Origin: Bryobacterales bacterium
Lineage (GTDB): Bacteria > Acidobacteriota > Terriglobia > Bryobacterales > Bryobacteraceae
NCBI GenBank assembly: GCA_020846745.1
Contig: JADLDI010000052.1
Coordinates: 1 to 64,000 of the forward strand
Length of the DNA stretch: 64,000 bases
Reading direction: 5' to 3'
Positions 1-8,211 of the stretch are shown piece after piece (position 1 is the first letter of the stretch; each line of letters begins with the position of its first letter). Position numbers and translations under genes: made by a program. The notes below the pieces were generated by a model that saw nothing but the letters and a program-made list of their open reading frames with translations, made no database searches and had not been told where the DNA came from.

Positions 1-83
1 GTGCATTGGGCTTGATGGACCGCGGGCTTACGCGCCGCGGTTCGGTTACGACATTGGGTGCTTGTTTGCAATGATTTACAGGA

Positions 84-121
84 CCCCGAAGGGACCCTCG
101 GATCGCCTGCCGGGGGTTTTT
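84..121 (+). terminator. possible intrinsic terminator of a gene lying left of the window
   Basis: CCCCG (84-88) can pair with CGGGG (111-115), enclosing a smaller imperfect stem, and a run of five T follows at 117-121. The rest of 1-212 shows no convincing gene; a short open frame (62-280) runs through it but has no family resemblance. The loop is long, so this is a weak call. Confidence 0.25.
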
Positions 122-212
122 CTCACGCCCAGACGTTGCGGTCGCGGCGCGGTTACGATCGCGTGCTCACAGGGGATATCGGAGCGGCTTTTTCGCGGCT
201 TTTGGTTTGAAG

Positions 213-226
213 GTGACAGGAGTCAC
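213..226. promoter_or_regulatory. palindromic operator GTGAC-N4-GTCAC upstream of ric
   Basis: GTGAC (213-217), spacer AGGA, GTCAC (222-226); the symmetry extends one more base each side to GGTGAC/GTCACC. It contains GTGA-N6-TCAC, the half-site layout of CRP-type regulators. The centre (219.5) lies about 41.5 bases before a start point that a weak -10 (CAGAAT, 250-255) would give, the usual class II activator position. The same 10 fixed bases recur before norZ at 60524-60537. The regulator itself is not visible in the window. Confidence 0.5.
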
Positions 227-276
227 CGCGCACGGGCGGCGTGGGGGGACAGAATGGACTCGGAGGCTGAACGGAA

Positions 277-993
277 ATGACGACCACTCTGGAACAGACG
301 GTAGGCGAGATCGCGGCGCAATCGGCGGATGCGGTGCGGGTTTTTGAGAAGTTGGGGATCGATTACTGCTGCGGCGGCAAACGGACCCTGGGGGAAGTGT
401 GCGTAACCAAAGGGCTCGAAGCCCAGCAGGTATTGGACGCCATAGCGGCATCGGGGGGACAGGCGGCGGAGCAGGACTGGCGGAAAGCTTCGTTGCGGGA
501 TTTGACGAGCTATATCGTTGCGAAGCACCACGAGTTTTTGCGGTCTGAAATGCCGCTGCTGTCGGCGCGGCTGCAGAAGGTGGTTCAGGTGCATGGGGAG
601 AAAGACTCGCGGTTGCAGGAGTTGCGGGGTGTGTTTGAGGATTTGCGGGACGAACTCGACATGCACATGCATAAAGAGGAGATGATCCTGTTCCCGTATA
701 TTGAGCACTTGGAAGGGGTAGCCGAAGCCGGTGTGCCGCTCGGTGACGTACCGTTTGGGAGCGTGGGGAATCCGATCCGGATGATGGAGCACGAGCACGA
801 GTCGGCGGGGCGGGCGCTCGAGCGGATCCGGCAACTGACGAATGGCTTTGTGTTGCCGGAGTTTGCGTGCGCCACGGTGCGGGCGCTGTGGCAGGGACTG
901 GACAATTTCGAGAAGGACCTGCACCAGCACATTCATCTCGAAAACAACATTCTGCACCTACGAGCGATCGAACTCGAATCGCAGCTGAGTTAA
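277..993 (+). CDS. ric: iron-sulfur cluster repair di-iron protein (RIC/YtfE/ScdA family)
   Basis: Cytoplasmic di-iron protein of the family that restores Fe-S clusters damaged by nitric oxide or oxidants. The 238 residues match the family's two-part layout: an N-terminal ScdA_N domain with the Cys-Cys pair at 31-32 (CCGGK), then a hemerythrin-like HHE bundle from about 75, with candidate iron ligands His84/85, His105, His130/132, the EHEHE cluster near 171-175 and HQHIH near 216-220. ATG 277 has GGAGG ten bases upstream. A palindrome at 213-226 is shared with the norZ promoter, so induction by nitric oxide is likely. Molybdenum cofactor genes follow after about 40 bases. Confidence 0.93.
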   Translation: MTTTLEQTVGEIAAQSADAVRVFEKLGIDYCCGGKRTLGEVCVTKGLEAQQVLDAIAASGGQAAEQDWRKASLRDLTSYIVAKHHEFLRSEMPLLSARLQKVVQVHGEKDSRLQELRGVFEDLRDELDMHMHKEEMILFPYIEHLEGVAEAGVPLGDVPFGSVGNPIRMMEHEHESAGRALERIRQLTNGFVLPEFACATVRALWQGLDNFEKDLHQHIHLENNILHLRAIELESQLS

Positions 994-1032
994 GCGGCGT
1001 GGGGCACGGGCGCTTGGTACACTGAGCGCCTG

Positions 1033-2226
1033 GTGCCGACTTATTCGTTTCCCGATGCTCGCCGGGTGGTGATTGAAACCATAACGGGGTTGCGAAAGCC
1101 TGCGACGGAGTACGTCCATTTAGAAGACGCGGCGGGGCGTGTGTTGGGCGAAGCGGTACACGCCGACCGCGACTATCCACCGGTGGCGCGTTCGATACGG
1201 GACGGGTTTGCGGTGCGGGCGGCAGACGTGCCGGGGTGGCTGCGGGTGATCGGGGAGGTCCGCGCGGGGGATCGTTTTGAAGGAGAGGTGGGGCCGGGGG
1301 AGTGTGTCGAGATCATGACCGGGGCGCCGATGCCTGTGGGGGCGGACGCGGTGGTGATGGTGGAGTACACGCGGCGGGAGGGTGACCGGATGGTTACGGA
1401 GCGGGGTCCCGCGCCGGGTGAGTTTGTGAATCCGCAGGGGTCTGAAGCGCGCGAAGGGCAGACGATGCTGGAACCTGGCAAGCGGCTGCGGTTTCCGGAC
1501 ATTGCCATGCTGGCGACCTACGGGATGACGCATGTACGGGTGTACAAGCGGCCGGAAGTGGCCATTCTTTCAACGGGCGACGAGGTAGTGCCGGTGGAGG
1601 CCGGCGCGCAAGACAACCAGGTGCGCAATTCGAACGCGTGGGCGCTGGCGGCGCAAGTGCGGAGCGCGGGCGGGATACCGAAGATGCTGCCGATTGCGCC
1701 GGACAGGCCGGAAGCGACCTTACGGCTGATGAAACAGGGGCTCGAGTCGGACTTACTGCTGTTATCGGGCGGAGTCTCGGCGGGTAAGTACGACTATGTG
1801 GAACCGGTGCTGGCGGAGTTAGGGGCGACCTTTCTGTTTGATCGCGCGCTGATTCAACCGGGGCAGCCGGTGGTGTTCGGGCTGGCGGACGGTAAGCCGT
1901 TTTTCGGATTGCCGGGGAATCCGGCTTCGACGATGGTGTGCTTCCATATATTCGCGCGGGCGGCGGTGGAGTTACTTGCGGGCCAAGTTACCGCGGAGTT
2001 ACCGATGCCGCGGGCGAAGCTAACTGCTCCGTTCACGCATAAGACGGGATTGACGCGGTTTCTACCGGCGCGGCTGAGCGCGGACGGGAGCGAAGTAAGT
2101 CACATTCCGTGGCAAGGGTCGTCGGACGTTCCGGCTATCGCGAAGGGGAACGCCTTCCTGGTGGCCGACCCCGACACGCCGCGCTACGAGGCGGGCGATT
2201 TAATCCCTGTCATCCTATACACATGA
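1033..2226 (+). CDS. moeA: molybdopterin molybdenumtransferase MoeA
   Basis: Cytoplasmic enzyme that inserts molybdate into adenylylated molybdopterin, the last step of molybdenum cofactor synthesis. At 397 residues it is the normal family length. The MoeA N-terminal domain includes the MTGAPMP motif near residue 95; the molybdopterin-binding fold shows an SGGVSAGKYD stretch and the GLPGNPAS motif near 293-300; a C-terminal MoeA_C beta domain follows. GTG 1033 was chosen because it precedes the conserved FPDARR segment. The stop overlaps the next start as ATGA, so moaC is translationally coupled. Mo-enzymes such as nitrate reductase are plausible clients but none lies in the window. Confidence 0.95.
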   Translation: MPTYSFPDARRVVIETITGLRKPATEYVHLEDAAGRVLGEAVHADRDYPPVARSIRDGFAVRAADVPGWLRVIGEVRAGDRFEGEVGPGECVEIMTGAPMPVGADAVVMVEYTRREGDRMVTERGPAPGEFVNPQGSEAREGQTMLEPGKRLRFPDIAMLATYGMTHVRVYKRPEVAILSTGDEVVPVEAGAQDNQVRNSNAWALAAQVRSAGGIPKMLPIAPDRPEATLRLMKQGLESDLLLLSGGVSAGKYDYVEPVLAELGATFLFDRALIQPGQPVVFGLADGKPFFGLPGNPASTMVCFHIFARAAVELLAGQVTAELPMPRAKLTAPFTHKTGLTRFLPARLSADGSEVSHIPWQGSSDVPAIAKGNAFLVADPDTPRYEAGDLIPVILYT

Positions 2227-2693
2227 GCCAGTTGTCGCATTTCGACGAAGCGGGCACGCCGCGGATGGTGGACGTGTCGGGGAAGGGAGCCACCACCCGA
2301 ACGGCGCGCGGCCACGCCTTTGTGAAGATGCCGCGCCATGTGTTGGACGCGTTACCGCACAATCCGAAGGGCAATCCGCTGGACATTGCGCGCATTGCGG
2401 GCGTGATGGCGGCGAAACGGACGGCGGAGTTGATTCCGCTGTGCCACCCCTTGCCGCTGTCGCATGCCGATGTTGAAGTGGCCGTAGAGCCGGAGGGCAT
2501 CCGCATTGTAACGACGGCGTCGATCACGGCGCAGACGGGGGTGGAGATGGAAGCGCTGACGGCGGCGAGTGTGGCAGCGCTGACGATTTACGACATGACG
2601 AAGGCGCTCGATAAGGGGATCGAGATCACGGACGTCTACTTATTGGAAAAGACGGGAGGTAAGTCAGGCACATGGCGCCGGGAGGGCAAATAG
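2223..2693 (+). CDS. moaC: cyclic pyranopterin monophosphate synthase MoaC
   Basis: Catalyses the second half of the first step of molybdenum cofactor synthesis, giving cyclic pyranopterin monophosphate. The 156 residues from ATG 2223 (MSQLSHFDE) match MoaC length; the frame is open further upstream, but that part lies inside moeA and does not resemble the family. Typical MoaC landmarks are visible: MVDVSGK near the start, the IPLCHPLPL motif, GVEMEALTA and MYDM/IYDMTKA with the catalytic lysine region. It overlaps moeA by four bases (ATGA) and mog by 22 bases, consistent with one operon and coupled translation. Confidence 0.95.
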   Translation: MSQLSHFDEAGTPRMVDVSGKGATTRTARGHAFVKMPRHVLDALPHNPKGNPLDIARIAGVMAAKRTAELIPLCHPLPLSHADVEVAVEPEGIRIVTTASITAQTGVEMEALTAASVAALTIYDMTKALDKGIEITDVYLLEKTGGKSGTWRREGK

Positions 2694-3166
2694 TAGCGGC
2701 GGTGCTGACGATCAGCGATTCGTCGTATTTGAAGAGGCGGCGGGACGAGTCGGGTCCGGCGGTGAAGGCGCGGCTGGAGTTGGCGGGTTATGCGGTGCCG
2801 GTGCTCGAAGTGCTGCCGGATGAGCGGGCGCTGATTGCGGGACGGTTGCGGGAGTTAGCGGATTCAGGGACTTACGACGTGGTGCTGACGACGGGCGGGA
2901 CGGGCGTGGCATTGCGAGATGTAACTCCGGAAGCGACTAAGGATGTGATGGAGCGCGAGGCGCCGGGGCTTTGCGAACTGATGCGGCAGGCCGGGTCTAA
3001 GTTCACGCCGCTGAGTTATGTTTCGCGGTCGGTGGCTGGATTGCGGGGGCGCACGCTCATCGTGAACCTGCCGGGGTCTCCGAAAGGAGCGGTGCAATCG
3101 CTTGAAGCCATCGAGAGCCTATTGCCGCATGTGGTGAAGTTGTTGCGGGGCGATACGGCACATTGA
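2672..3166 (+). CDS. mog: molybdopterin adenylyltransferase (MogA/MoaB family)
   Basis: Adenylylates molybdopterin before MoeA inserts molybdenum. The 164-residue protein is one MoCF-binding domain with the TTGGTG nucleotide-binding motif near 70-75, a conserved VTPEAT segment and the NLPGSPKGA motif near 138. Distinguishing MogA from MoaB by eye is not safe, hence the generic symbol. It starts inside the end of moaC (22-base overlap), so the three Moco genes probably sit on one transcript, perhaps initiated before moeA or ric. Genes for MoaA, MoaD and MoaE are not in the window. Confidence 0.92.
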   Translation: MAPGGQIVAAVLTISDSSYLKRRRDESGPAVKARLELAGYAVPVLEVLPDERALIAGRLRELADSGTYDVVLTTGGTGVALRDVTPEATKDVMEREAPGLCELMRQAGSKFTPLSYVSRSVAGLRGRTLIVNLPGSPKGAVQSLEAIESLLPHVVKLLRGDTAH

Positions 3167-3208
3167 GACCGCGGCTAGGGTGATACCATCGATCACCGAG
3201 CCCCTGGT

Positions 3209-3733
3209 ATGCACACCACCCGCTGCCGGTCCAGCCGGGAAAGCGATATCCGCGCCATCCATCAGATCTACTCGCACTACGTCCGCCACAGCCTTGCTAC
3301 ATTCGAGACCGAACCGCCGGACGAAGAAGAGATCCGCCGGCGCCGGACGGAGGTGACCGGCAAAGGGCTGCCGCACATCGTGGCTGAGATCGGCGGCACG
3401 GTGGTGGGCTACGCCTATGCGGCGCCCTACCGGTCGCGAACGGCGTACCGGTACACAGTGGAAGATTCCATCTACATCCACCCGTCGTATGTGCGCCGCG
3501 GACTGGGCCGTTTGCTGCTGGCGGAGATTATCCGGGCCTGCGAACACAGCGGACATCGCCAAATGGTCGCGATCATTGGGGACAGCGCCAACAGAGCGTC
3601 GGTTGGGTTGCATGCCGGGATGGGGTTTGAGCAGGTGGGGGTGTTGCGGTGCGTGGGGCTGAAGTTCGGGCGCTGGGTAGATACGGTGATCATGCAACGG
3701 CAGTTAGGCGACGGCGGGAATACGCCCGCCTAA
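3209..3733 (+). CDS. GNAT family N-acetyltransferase, phosphinothricin acetyltransferase-like
   Basis: Small cytoplasmic acetyl-CoA dependent N-acetyltransferase of 174 residues. The sequence carries the Pat/MnaT-type pattern: an early IYSHYV..S.ATFETEPP segment, the central AYAAPYRSRTAYRYTVEDSIY stretch split over motif C/D, and the acetyl-CoA loop VRRGLGRLLL near 97-106, followed by GFEQVG and a family-like C-terminal KFGRWVDTV. Relatives acetylate methionine sulfoximine, methionine sulfone or phosphinothricin; the true substrate is unknown. It follows mog by 42 bases and may be transcribed with the Moco genes, though nothing links it functionally. Confidence 0.85.
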   Translation: MHTTRCRSSRESDIRAIHQIYSHYVRHSLATFETEPPDEEEIRRRRTEVTGKGLPHIVAEIGGTVVGYAYAAPYRSRTAYRYTVEDSIYIHPSYVRRGLGRLLLAEIIRACEHSGHRQMVAIIGDSANRASVGLHAGMGFEQVGVLRCVGLKFGRWVDTVIMQRQLGDGGNTPA

Positions 3734-3758
3734 GGCGAAGAGAGGGCGCGGCGGAGCT

Positions 3759-3780
3759 GGCGGCGGGTGGTTCCGCCGCC
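3759..3780. terminator. hairpin between convergent genes
   Basis: A perfect 8-base-pair GC stem, GGCGGCGG (3759-3766) with CCGCCGCC (3773-3780) around a GTGGTT loop, lies between the acetyltransferase stop and the end of the minus-strand ABC operon. There is no T-run on either side, so it may stop transcription only weakly or protect 3' ends. Confidence 0.4.
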
Positions 3781-3798
3781 GGCATACTAGAACTCAGC

Positions 3799-4503
3799 TC
3801 AGCGGATAGTGGCAGCTGAAAGTTGCCTTTCCTCGCTGACGATGCGGCCGTCTTCGAGGGTGATGGCGCGATCGGCCTCGTAGGCGAACACCGTGTTGTG
3901 AGTGGTTAGCAGAATGGCCAGGTTCTGTTCGGAAGCGAGGCGCTTCAAAAGGTCGATGATGGACTCTCCGGTGGCTTTGTCGAGGTTTCCGGTCGGTTCG
4001 TCGGCGACGAGGATTTTGGGTTCGACGATGAGCGCGCGGGCGATGGCGACGCGCTGCATCTGGCCGCCCGACAGTTCGCGCGGAAGGTGACCGGCGCGAT
4101 GGCCAAGGCCGACGGCGTCGATCACCTGCTGTGTCTTTTGAGGGTCGGGACGGCGGCCGAGGAAGATCAGCGGGAGTTCGATGTTTTCCCGAACGGTGAG
4201 GGTGGGGATCAAAGAGAACTGCTGGAAGACGAAGCCGAGCAGGCCGCGGCGGACTTCGACGAGTTGATCTTCGGAGAGCCCGGCGACGGAACGCCCGGCG
4301 ATGGTGAGCGTACCGCCGGTAGGGGCGTCGAGGCAGGACAGGAGGTTGATGAGAGTGGTCTTGCCGGACCCGGACGGGCCCAGGATCGAGACGATTTCGC
4401 CCGCACGGATGGTGATGTCGACACCGTCGAGCGCTTTGACGGTTTCGCTGCCGCGGTGGTAGTAGCGCTTGAGGCCACGGCCTTCGATCAATACTTCGTT
4501 CAT
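3799..4503 (-). CDS. ABC transporter ATP-binding protein (MacB/LolD type)
   Basis: Cytoplasmic ATPase subunit, 234 residues, of the LolD/MacB/FtsE class that powers FtsX-like permeases. Walker A GPSGSGKT lies at 42-49, the Q-loop region reads FQQFSL, the ABC signature LSGGQMQR falls near 143, and Walker [10 protein letters not shown] near 163-171 with the D-loop just after. Two bases separate it from the permease upstream, so the pair is one operon. Class members drive mechanical work on periplasmic substrates (lipoproteins, efflux partners) rather than import; the substrate here is not evident. Confidence 0.9.
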   Translation of the reverse strand: MNEVLIEGRGLKRYYHRGSETVKALDGVDITIRAGEIVSILGPSGSGKTTLINLLSCLDAPTGGTLTIAGRSVAGLSEDQLVEVRRGLLGFVFQQFSLIPTLTVRENIELPLIFLGRRPDPQKTQQVIDAVGLGHRAGHLPRELSGGQMQRVAIARALIVEPKILVADEPTGNLDKATGESIIDLLKRLASEQNLAILLTTHNTVFAYEADRAITLEDGRIVSEERQLSAATIR

Positions 4504-4505
4504 GG

Positions 4506-5786
4506 TTAGAGTCCTTTCCCAATCGCTTCAACAGGCCGCATGGACGACGCGCGCCATGCCGGATACAAACCACCGACGAACCCGAGCACGACGGCGCCGA
4601 AGATGGCGTAGGCGATGACCGCGGGGGTGATGTTGACGACGGAGCCGGACACGCCGATATCGGCAAGGGCCTTGATGGCGCGTTCGACGAGGCCGGAGCC
4701 GACGATGGCGGCGAGCGATCCGGCGAAACCTCCGAGGAGGCAGATGATGACGGTTTCAAGCCAGACGAGCTGAAAGATGCCGGAGCGGCGTGCGCCGAGG
4801 GCTTTCATGACGCCGATTTCGGGCGTGCGTTCGTAGACGCTCATCAGAATGGTGTTGATGACGCCGATCAGGGCGACGATTACGGCGATGGCGGCCACGG
4901 CGGCGATCATCGTTTGAGCGGTAGAGACCAGGCTGACGAGCGTGTTCTTGACCTGTTGCAGCCCGACCACCTGGACTTCCGGCAGTTGGAGCCAGCGGCT
5001 TTCGAATTCGCGGAGTTTGGCGCCGCTGAACTGCTTCAGCTTGATGCCGAGGATGGTCAACTGGCCCGGACGGCCGAAGTAGTCGCGAGCGACATTGAGG
5101 GGCATGAAGACGGTGCCGTCGTCCTGGGTGCCTGTACGGTCGAGCACGCCGACGACTTTGAATTCGTGCATGACGGATTCGGTTTTGCCGGCGGGCGTGA
5201 TGGAGGCGTAGAACGTGTCGCCGACTTTGCGTTGTTCGTATTCGGCGGCTTCAAAGCCCATGACGATTTCGTTGGGGGCGGTGGGGGAGAACCAACGGCC
5301 ACCGTCGTAGCCGGGTCCGGTTTTAAAGGCGAGCCAGGGCTTCATGAGGCGGAAACTGGGTATGTCGATGCCGCTGACGATCGAGAAGTTTTTGGCGGCG
5401 TTGTCGCCGATGCCGCTGCCTTCCTTTTCGGCGACGCCGACGAAGATCGGGGTAATGGTTTCGATTTCAGGGTCGGCCTTGACCTTGTCGTAAGTATCGC
5501 CGGGGAGATAGAGCAGGCCTGTGCCGCCCTTGAGCATCATGGTGGCGGCTTCATAGGGACAGCCTTTGGCCATGATCATCACCTGGAAGCCGAGCATGTT
5601 GATGCTACGGTCGATGGCGCCGCTGTAGCCGAGCATGAAGCCGCCAAGGGAGACGGCGACGGTGACGGCGAGGGCGACGCCCGAAATAGTAAGCGCGGTC
5701 CGCACGGGGCGGCGGCGGAGATTCTTTACGGCGAGCGCAGCATAGCGCTTTAGCACGAACATATCTGTGGAATAACTGTTTGTCAT
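4506..5786 (-). CDS. FtsX/MacB-type ABC transporter permease with a CPYEAA motif
   Basis: Inner-membrane permease of about 426 residues. I start it at ATG 5786 (MTNSYSTDMF); the open frame extends upstream, but that stretch is proline/arginine-rich and falls in the preceding gene. Layout follows MacB: one membrane segment near 25-50 (LTISGVALAVTVAVSLGG), a large periplasmic domain (MacB_PCD) with a GCPYEAAT segment near its start, then three membrane segments in the C-terminal FtsX domain (AAVAAIAVIVALIGVINTIL onward). The ATPase follows immediately; upstream partners are secreted, suggesting an envelope machine. A lone Cys in GCPYEA could be a ligand site, but this is inference. Confidence 0.85.
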   Translation of the reverse strand: MTNSYSTDMFVLKRYAALAVKNLRRRPVRTALTISGVALAVTVAVSLGGFMLGYSGAIDRSINMLGFQVMIMAKGCPYEAATMMLKGGTGLLYLPGDTYDKVKADPEIETITPIFVGVAEKEGSGIGDNAAKNFSIVSGIDIPSFRLMKPWLAFKTGPGYDGGRWFSPTAPNEIVMGFEAAEYEQRKVGDTFYASITPAGKTESVMHEFKVVGVLDRTGTQDDGTVFMPLNVARDYFGRPGQLTILGIKLKQFSGAKLREFESRWLQLPEVQVVGLQQVKNTLVSLVSTAQTMIAAVAAIAVIVALIGVINTILMSVYERTPEIGVMKALGARRSGIFQLVWLETVIICLLGGFAGSLAAIVGSGLVERAIKALADIGVSGSVVNITPAVIAYAIFGAVVLGFVGGLYPAWRASSMRPVEAIGKGL

Positions 5787-5794
5787 GGGATACC

Positions 5795-6166
5795 TTATTT
5801 GAATTCGATGGCGCTGGCCCAGAGTTGATAGCCGTCGCCGTGGGGGATTAACTGTCCTTCGACCCGGGCCTGGCCGCCTTCGTGGCGGGGCGCCGTCATG
5901 GCGATTTCTTCCAGGTCGACGCGGAGGGTCTTGTTTCCGGCGGGGATAAAGAAGAAACAGCCCATCGCTTTGCACTGTTCGGTGATTCTGCCTTCGACGG
6001 AGACTTTTCGACCGAGGAAGTCGCGCGGACGTTCGATGAGGGCGGCGGCTTCAACCTTCTGCGCTCCGTCAAACGTGCCGAAGGTGTTGGGGGAGCGGAA
6101 GGCGCTCCACAGCGCGAAGGCTCCGAGAGCGAGCGTGAGAGCCGTGATGGAAAGAATGGTTCTCAT
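5795..6166 (-). CDS. small exported protein, DUF4920/OB-fold-like
   Basis: About 123 residues from ATG 6166, which has AGGAG upstream. An N-terminal hydrophobic stretch (ILSITALTLALGAFALWSAF) acts as signal or anchor. The mature part reads like the OB-fold family seen in DUF4920 proteins: VEGRITEQC, then MGCFFFIPAG with a second Cys, LRVDLEEI, and ARVEGQLIPHGDGYQLWASAIEFK. The two Cys in an EQCKAMGC arrangement could bind a metal. It sits 8 bases before the permease gene and in the same operon, so a periplasmic accessory role for the transporter is likely. Family assignment is by pattern only. Confidence 0.6.
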   Translation of the reverse strand: MRTILSITALTLALGAFALWSAFRSPNTFGTFDGAQKVEAAALIERPRDFLGRKVSVEGRITEQCKAMGCFFFIPAGNKTLRVDLEEIAMTAPRHEGGQARVEGQLIPHGDGYQLWASAIEFK

Positions 6167-6182
6167 GAGAAGCGATCTCCTG

Positions 6183-6869
6183 TTAACGAGCCTTGGCGCG
6201 GGCGGCCTGCGCTCGTTCAAAAAATGGTTCAAACCGTTTGCCGTAGACAAAGAAGTCGAGGAGGATGAGGTTTTTGCGGACGCCGCGGAGCGACGTTTCG
6301 TAATCCTGGATTCCTGGGGCTTCGATGGCGACGGGTTTGACGGAGGCTACCTTGTCGGCAGCGCCGCCGGTTTTCGATTCGACGTAGTAATCGTGTTTGT
6401 AGAAGTCGGCGAGGGTGAGCCCGGCGAATTGCGAACGGAACCCCGTAGCGCGCAAGGCGCGGGCGGCGGGGCTTTCCAGGCGCTGGAAGAAGAGCTGTTT
6501 GATTGCTCCCGTAGAAGCGTCGGTGGAAAGGAAGACCTGAATGACGCCGCCCTTGCCGGGGACGTTCACGCCATGGACGATGCCGAGCCTGGTTTGTCCC
6601 TTGAAAACCGTGTAGACGGTATAGGGCGTTTCGTAGGTTTCATAGATCGGGTCGAGGTCGGCGCCTAGGCGGGCGCGCAGGCCTTGGAATAACTCGGCAC
6701 CGCCTTTGAGACGAGGGAACTCGTATAAGTCCTCTTTGTAAGTGGTCATTTCCGGGTAGAGAGATTTGAGGTTCTCGGCCGGGTTGGTGAGTGTGCAGCC
6801 AATTGCGCCAAGGGCAACTTGCGGGATGGCCGCCACCGCCAGGAGTGTAAGAACGAAAAAGGTCTTCAT
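6183..6869 (-). CDS. exported protein of unknown function, possibly FMN_bind-like
   Basis: A 228-residue protein with a clear signal peptide (MKTFFVLTLLAVAAIPQVALG, cleavage near AIG). I do not recognise the family firmly. The central part (YTVFKGQTRLGIVHGVNVPGK, then VIQVFLSTDASTGAIKQLFFQRLES) resembles the strand order of FMN-binding domains of the RnfG/NosR type: a 'G..HG...G..G' turn followed by a strand, a turn with 'G.I' and an E-S segment, but the classical SGAT flavinylation motif is not visible. It lies between the outer-membrane barrel gene and the OB-fold-like gene in the same operon. Confidence 0.5.
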   Translation of the reverse strand: MKTFFVLTLLAVAAIPQVALGAIGCTLTNPAENLKSLYPEMTTYKEDLYEFPRLKGGAELFQGLRARLGADLDPIYETYETPYTVYTVFKGQTRLGIVHGVNVPGKGGVIQVFLSTDASTGAIKQLFFQRLESPAARALRATGFRSQFAGLTLADFYKHDYYVESKTGGAADKVASVKPVAIEAPGIQDYETSLRGVRKNLILLDFFVYGKRFEPFFERAQAARAKAR

Positions 6870-6877
6870 AAGAATGC

Positions 6878-8065
6878 CTACCAGTAGAAGTAATACTGAA
6901 GCGCGAACACGGCGCCTCTAAGCCCATGCGGACTCTGTTCGAGGGGTTGTTCGACGTTGAATTTGATCCAGTGCAGGTTGGAGTTGCCAACGTCGTTTTT
7001 GAGGTAAAAGGTAAACTCGCCGATGATGGAAGAGTCGCGTCCCATGCCATCGCGCGATAGGTCGCGGTACTGGGCGCCGAGGCCCCAGCGGCGGGAGGAG
7101 TGCAGATACTCGGCTTGGTATAGCTGATTTCGAATGGTGTCGCGAGCGTCGCGGCCGCGGCTGAGTTCGGTGCTGAAGGTGAGCAAGCCGTTGGGGACGG
7201 CGCGGCGGTAGCGGGCGTCGATGCCATACCGTTTGGTGGCGAGCGGCGCTTCGATGCCCGCATTCATCATGGGGTTGGTGAGGCGTTCGCCGGCGATGGC
7301 GGAGGCACCGCCTTCCAGACCATATTGGGTGCTGTAGCGGTTGCCCAGGCTGATGCGGACGACGCCGAGTCCGCTTTGGCCTTTGTATTTGAGGTCGTAA
7401 CCCGAGCCGGTGAGATAGTAAGCGTCGTAGTTGAGGTGCTGATTGATGGCTCCCCAGAAGCCCGTGTACCAGTCGCGCTCGAAGCCGAAGTTCGACTCGT
7501 TCGAGAGTTGGAGCACAGTGCCGTGCGTATCGGTTTGCAGGTTCAATCCGAACGGGACATAGAACCGGCCGGCCCGAAAGTTGAAGCGCCCGACGTTGGC
7601 GCGGCGTTGCGCATCGGAGAGTACGGGGTTGAATACGTTATAGAGGTCGCCATAGAAGTTGTGATATTCGAAGGTCCAGCCGCCGGCCGTCGGATCTGTC
7701 ATACGGTCGTTCTGGACGGGCCGGTAGCCGTCGCGGCGCACGAAGCGGCCCTGGAAGTTGAAGCTCGCGACGGTAGAGGTGGCAGTAGACCATTTCTTCA
7801 GGACTTCAAATCCGACCGATTGGCGGCTGCCACCGCGCCCGTCGGAGGTATTGAACTGCGACATGATCTCGCGGCGGAAGCCGAAGTTGTCGCCGAAGAT
7901 ATAGTGCGACCACGAACGCTGGGACTGAGCGTCGGCGGTGGGGCTGGGCGCGGATTCTTTCACATCCGCGAACGGATCTTTTTCCTGCTCGTTGGCTTCG
8001 GCGGACTGCTGCGCGTATAACGTGCAGCCAGCCAGAAACGCGAGCACAATTACCCGCAATTTCAC
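6878..8065 (-). CDS. outer-membrane beta-barrel protein (porin-like)
   Basis: A 395-residue exported protein starting at GTG 8065, with GGGAG about eight bases upstream and a signal peptide ending in TLYAQQ. The mature part alternates short amphipathic strands with aromatic girdle residues (YDAYYLTG, YKGQSGLGVVRI, WGLGAQYRDLSRD) and finishes in FALQYYFYW, the aromatic C-terminus expected of outer-membrane barrels. It heads a minus-strand operon running to 3799. The role may be to give the ABC/periplasmic assembly an outer-membrane exit or uptake path; no substrate signature is visible. Confidence 0.65.
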   Translation of the reverse strand: MKLRVIVLAFLAGCTLYAQQSAEANEQEKDPFADVKESAPSPTADAQSQRSWSHYIFGDNFGFRREIMSQFNTSDGRGGSRQSVGFEVLKKWSTATSTVASFNFQGRFVRRDGYRPVQNDRMTDPTAGGWTFEYHNFYGDLYNVFNPVLSDAQRRANVGRFNFRAGRFYVPFGLNLQTDTHGTVLQLSNESNFGFERDWYTGFWGAINQHLNYDAYYLTGSGYDLKYKGQSGLGVVRISLGNRYSTQYGLEGGASAIAGERLTNPMMNAGIEAPLATKRYGIDARYRRAVPNGLLTFSTELSRGRDARDTIRNQLYQAEYLHSSRRWGLGAQYRDLSRDGMGRDSSIIGEFTFYLKNDVGNSNLHWIKFNVEQPLEQSPHGLRGAVFALQYYFYW

Positions 8066-8091
8066 GACAATTCTCCCTTTTGGGCCGAGCT

Positions 8092-8138
8092 GAGACGCAG
8101 TTCGGCGACAGGAGACGAAGTTAGATTACCTACGTCTC
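8092..8138. promoter_or_regulatory. three GAGACG boxes spaced two helical turns apart
   Basis: GAGACG occurs at 8092-8097 and 8112-8117 and inverted as CGTCTC at 8133-8138, so box starts are 20 and 21 bases apart, all within the 146-base gap upstream of the barrel operon. A fourth GAGACG lies at 8205-8210, next to the end of the small Cys-rich gene. Regular spacing on one face of the helix suggests a repressor or activator array, but the boxes are short and may be chance. Confidence 0.3.
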
Positions 8139-8211
8139 GTCGGAATAGCTATTGAGGATGCCGGCGGTGAACCAGCAAAGAACCAGGGGTATGGCTATCG
8201 GGACGAGACGA

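Noticed and set aside
62-280. 72-codon plus-strand frame before ric
   Set aside because: No family resemblance, no ribosome binding site, and it crosses the predicted ric operator, promoter and start.
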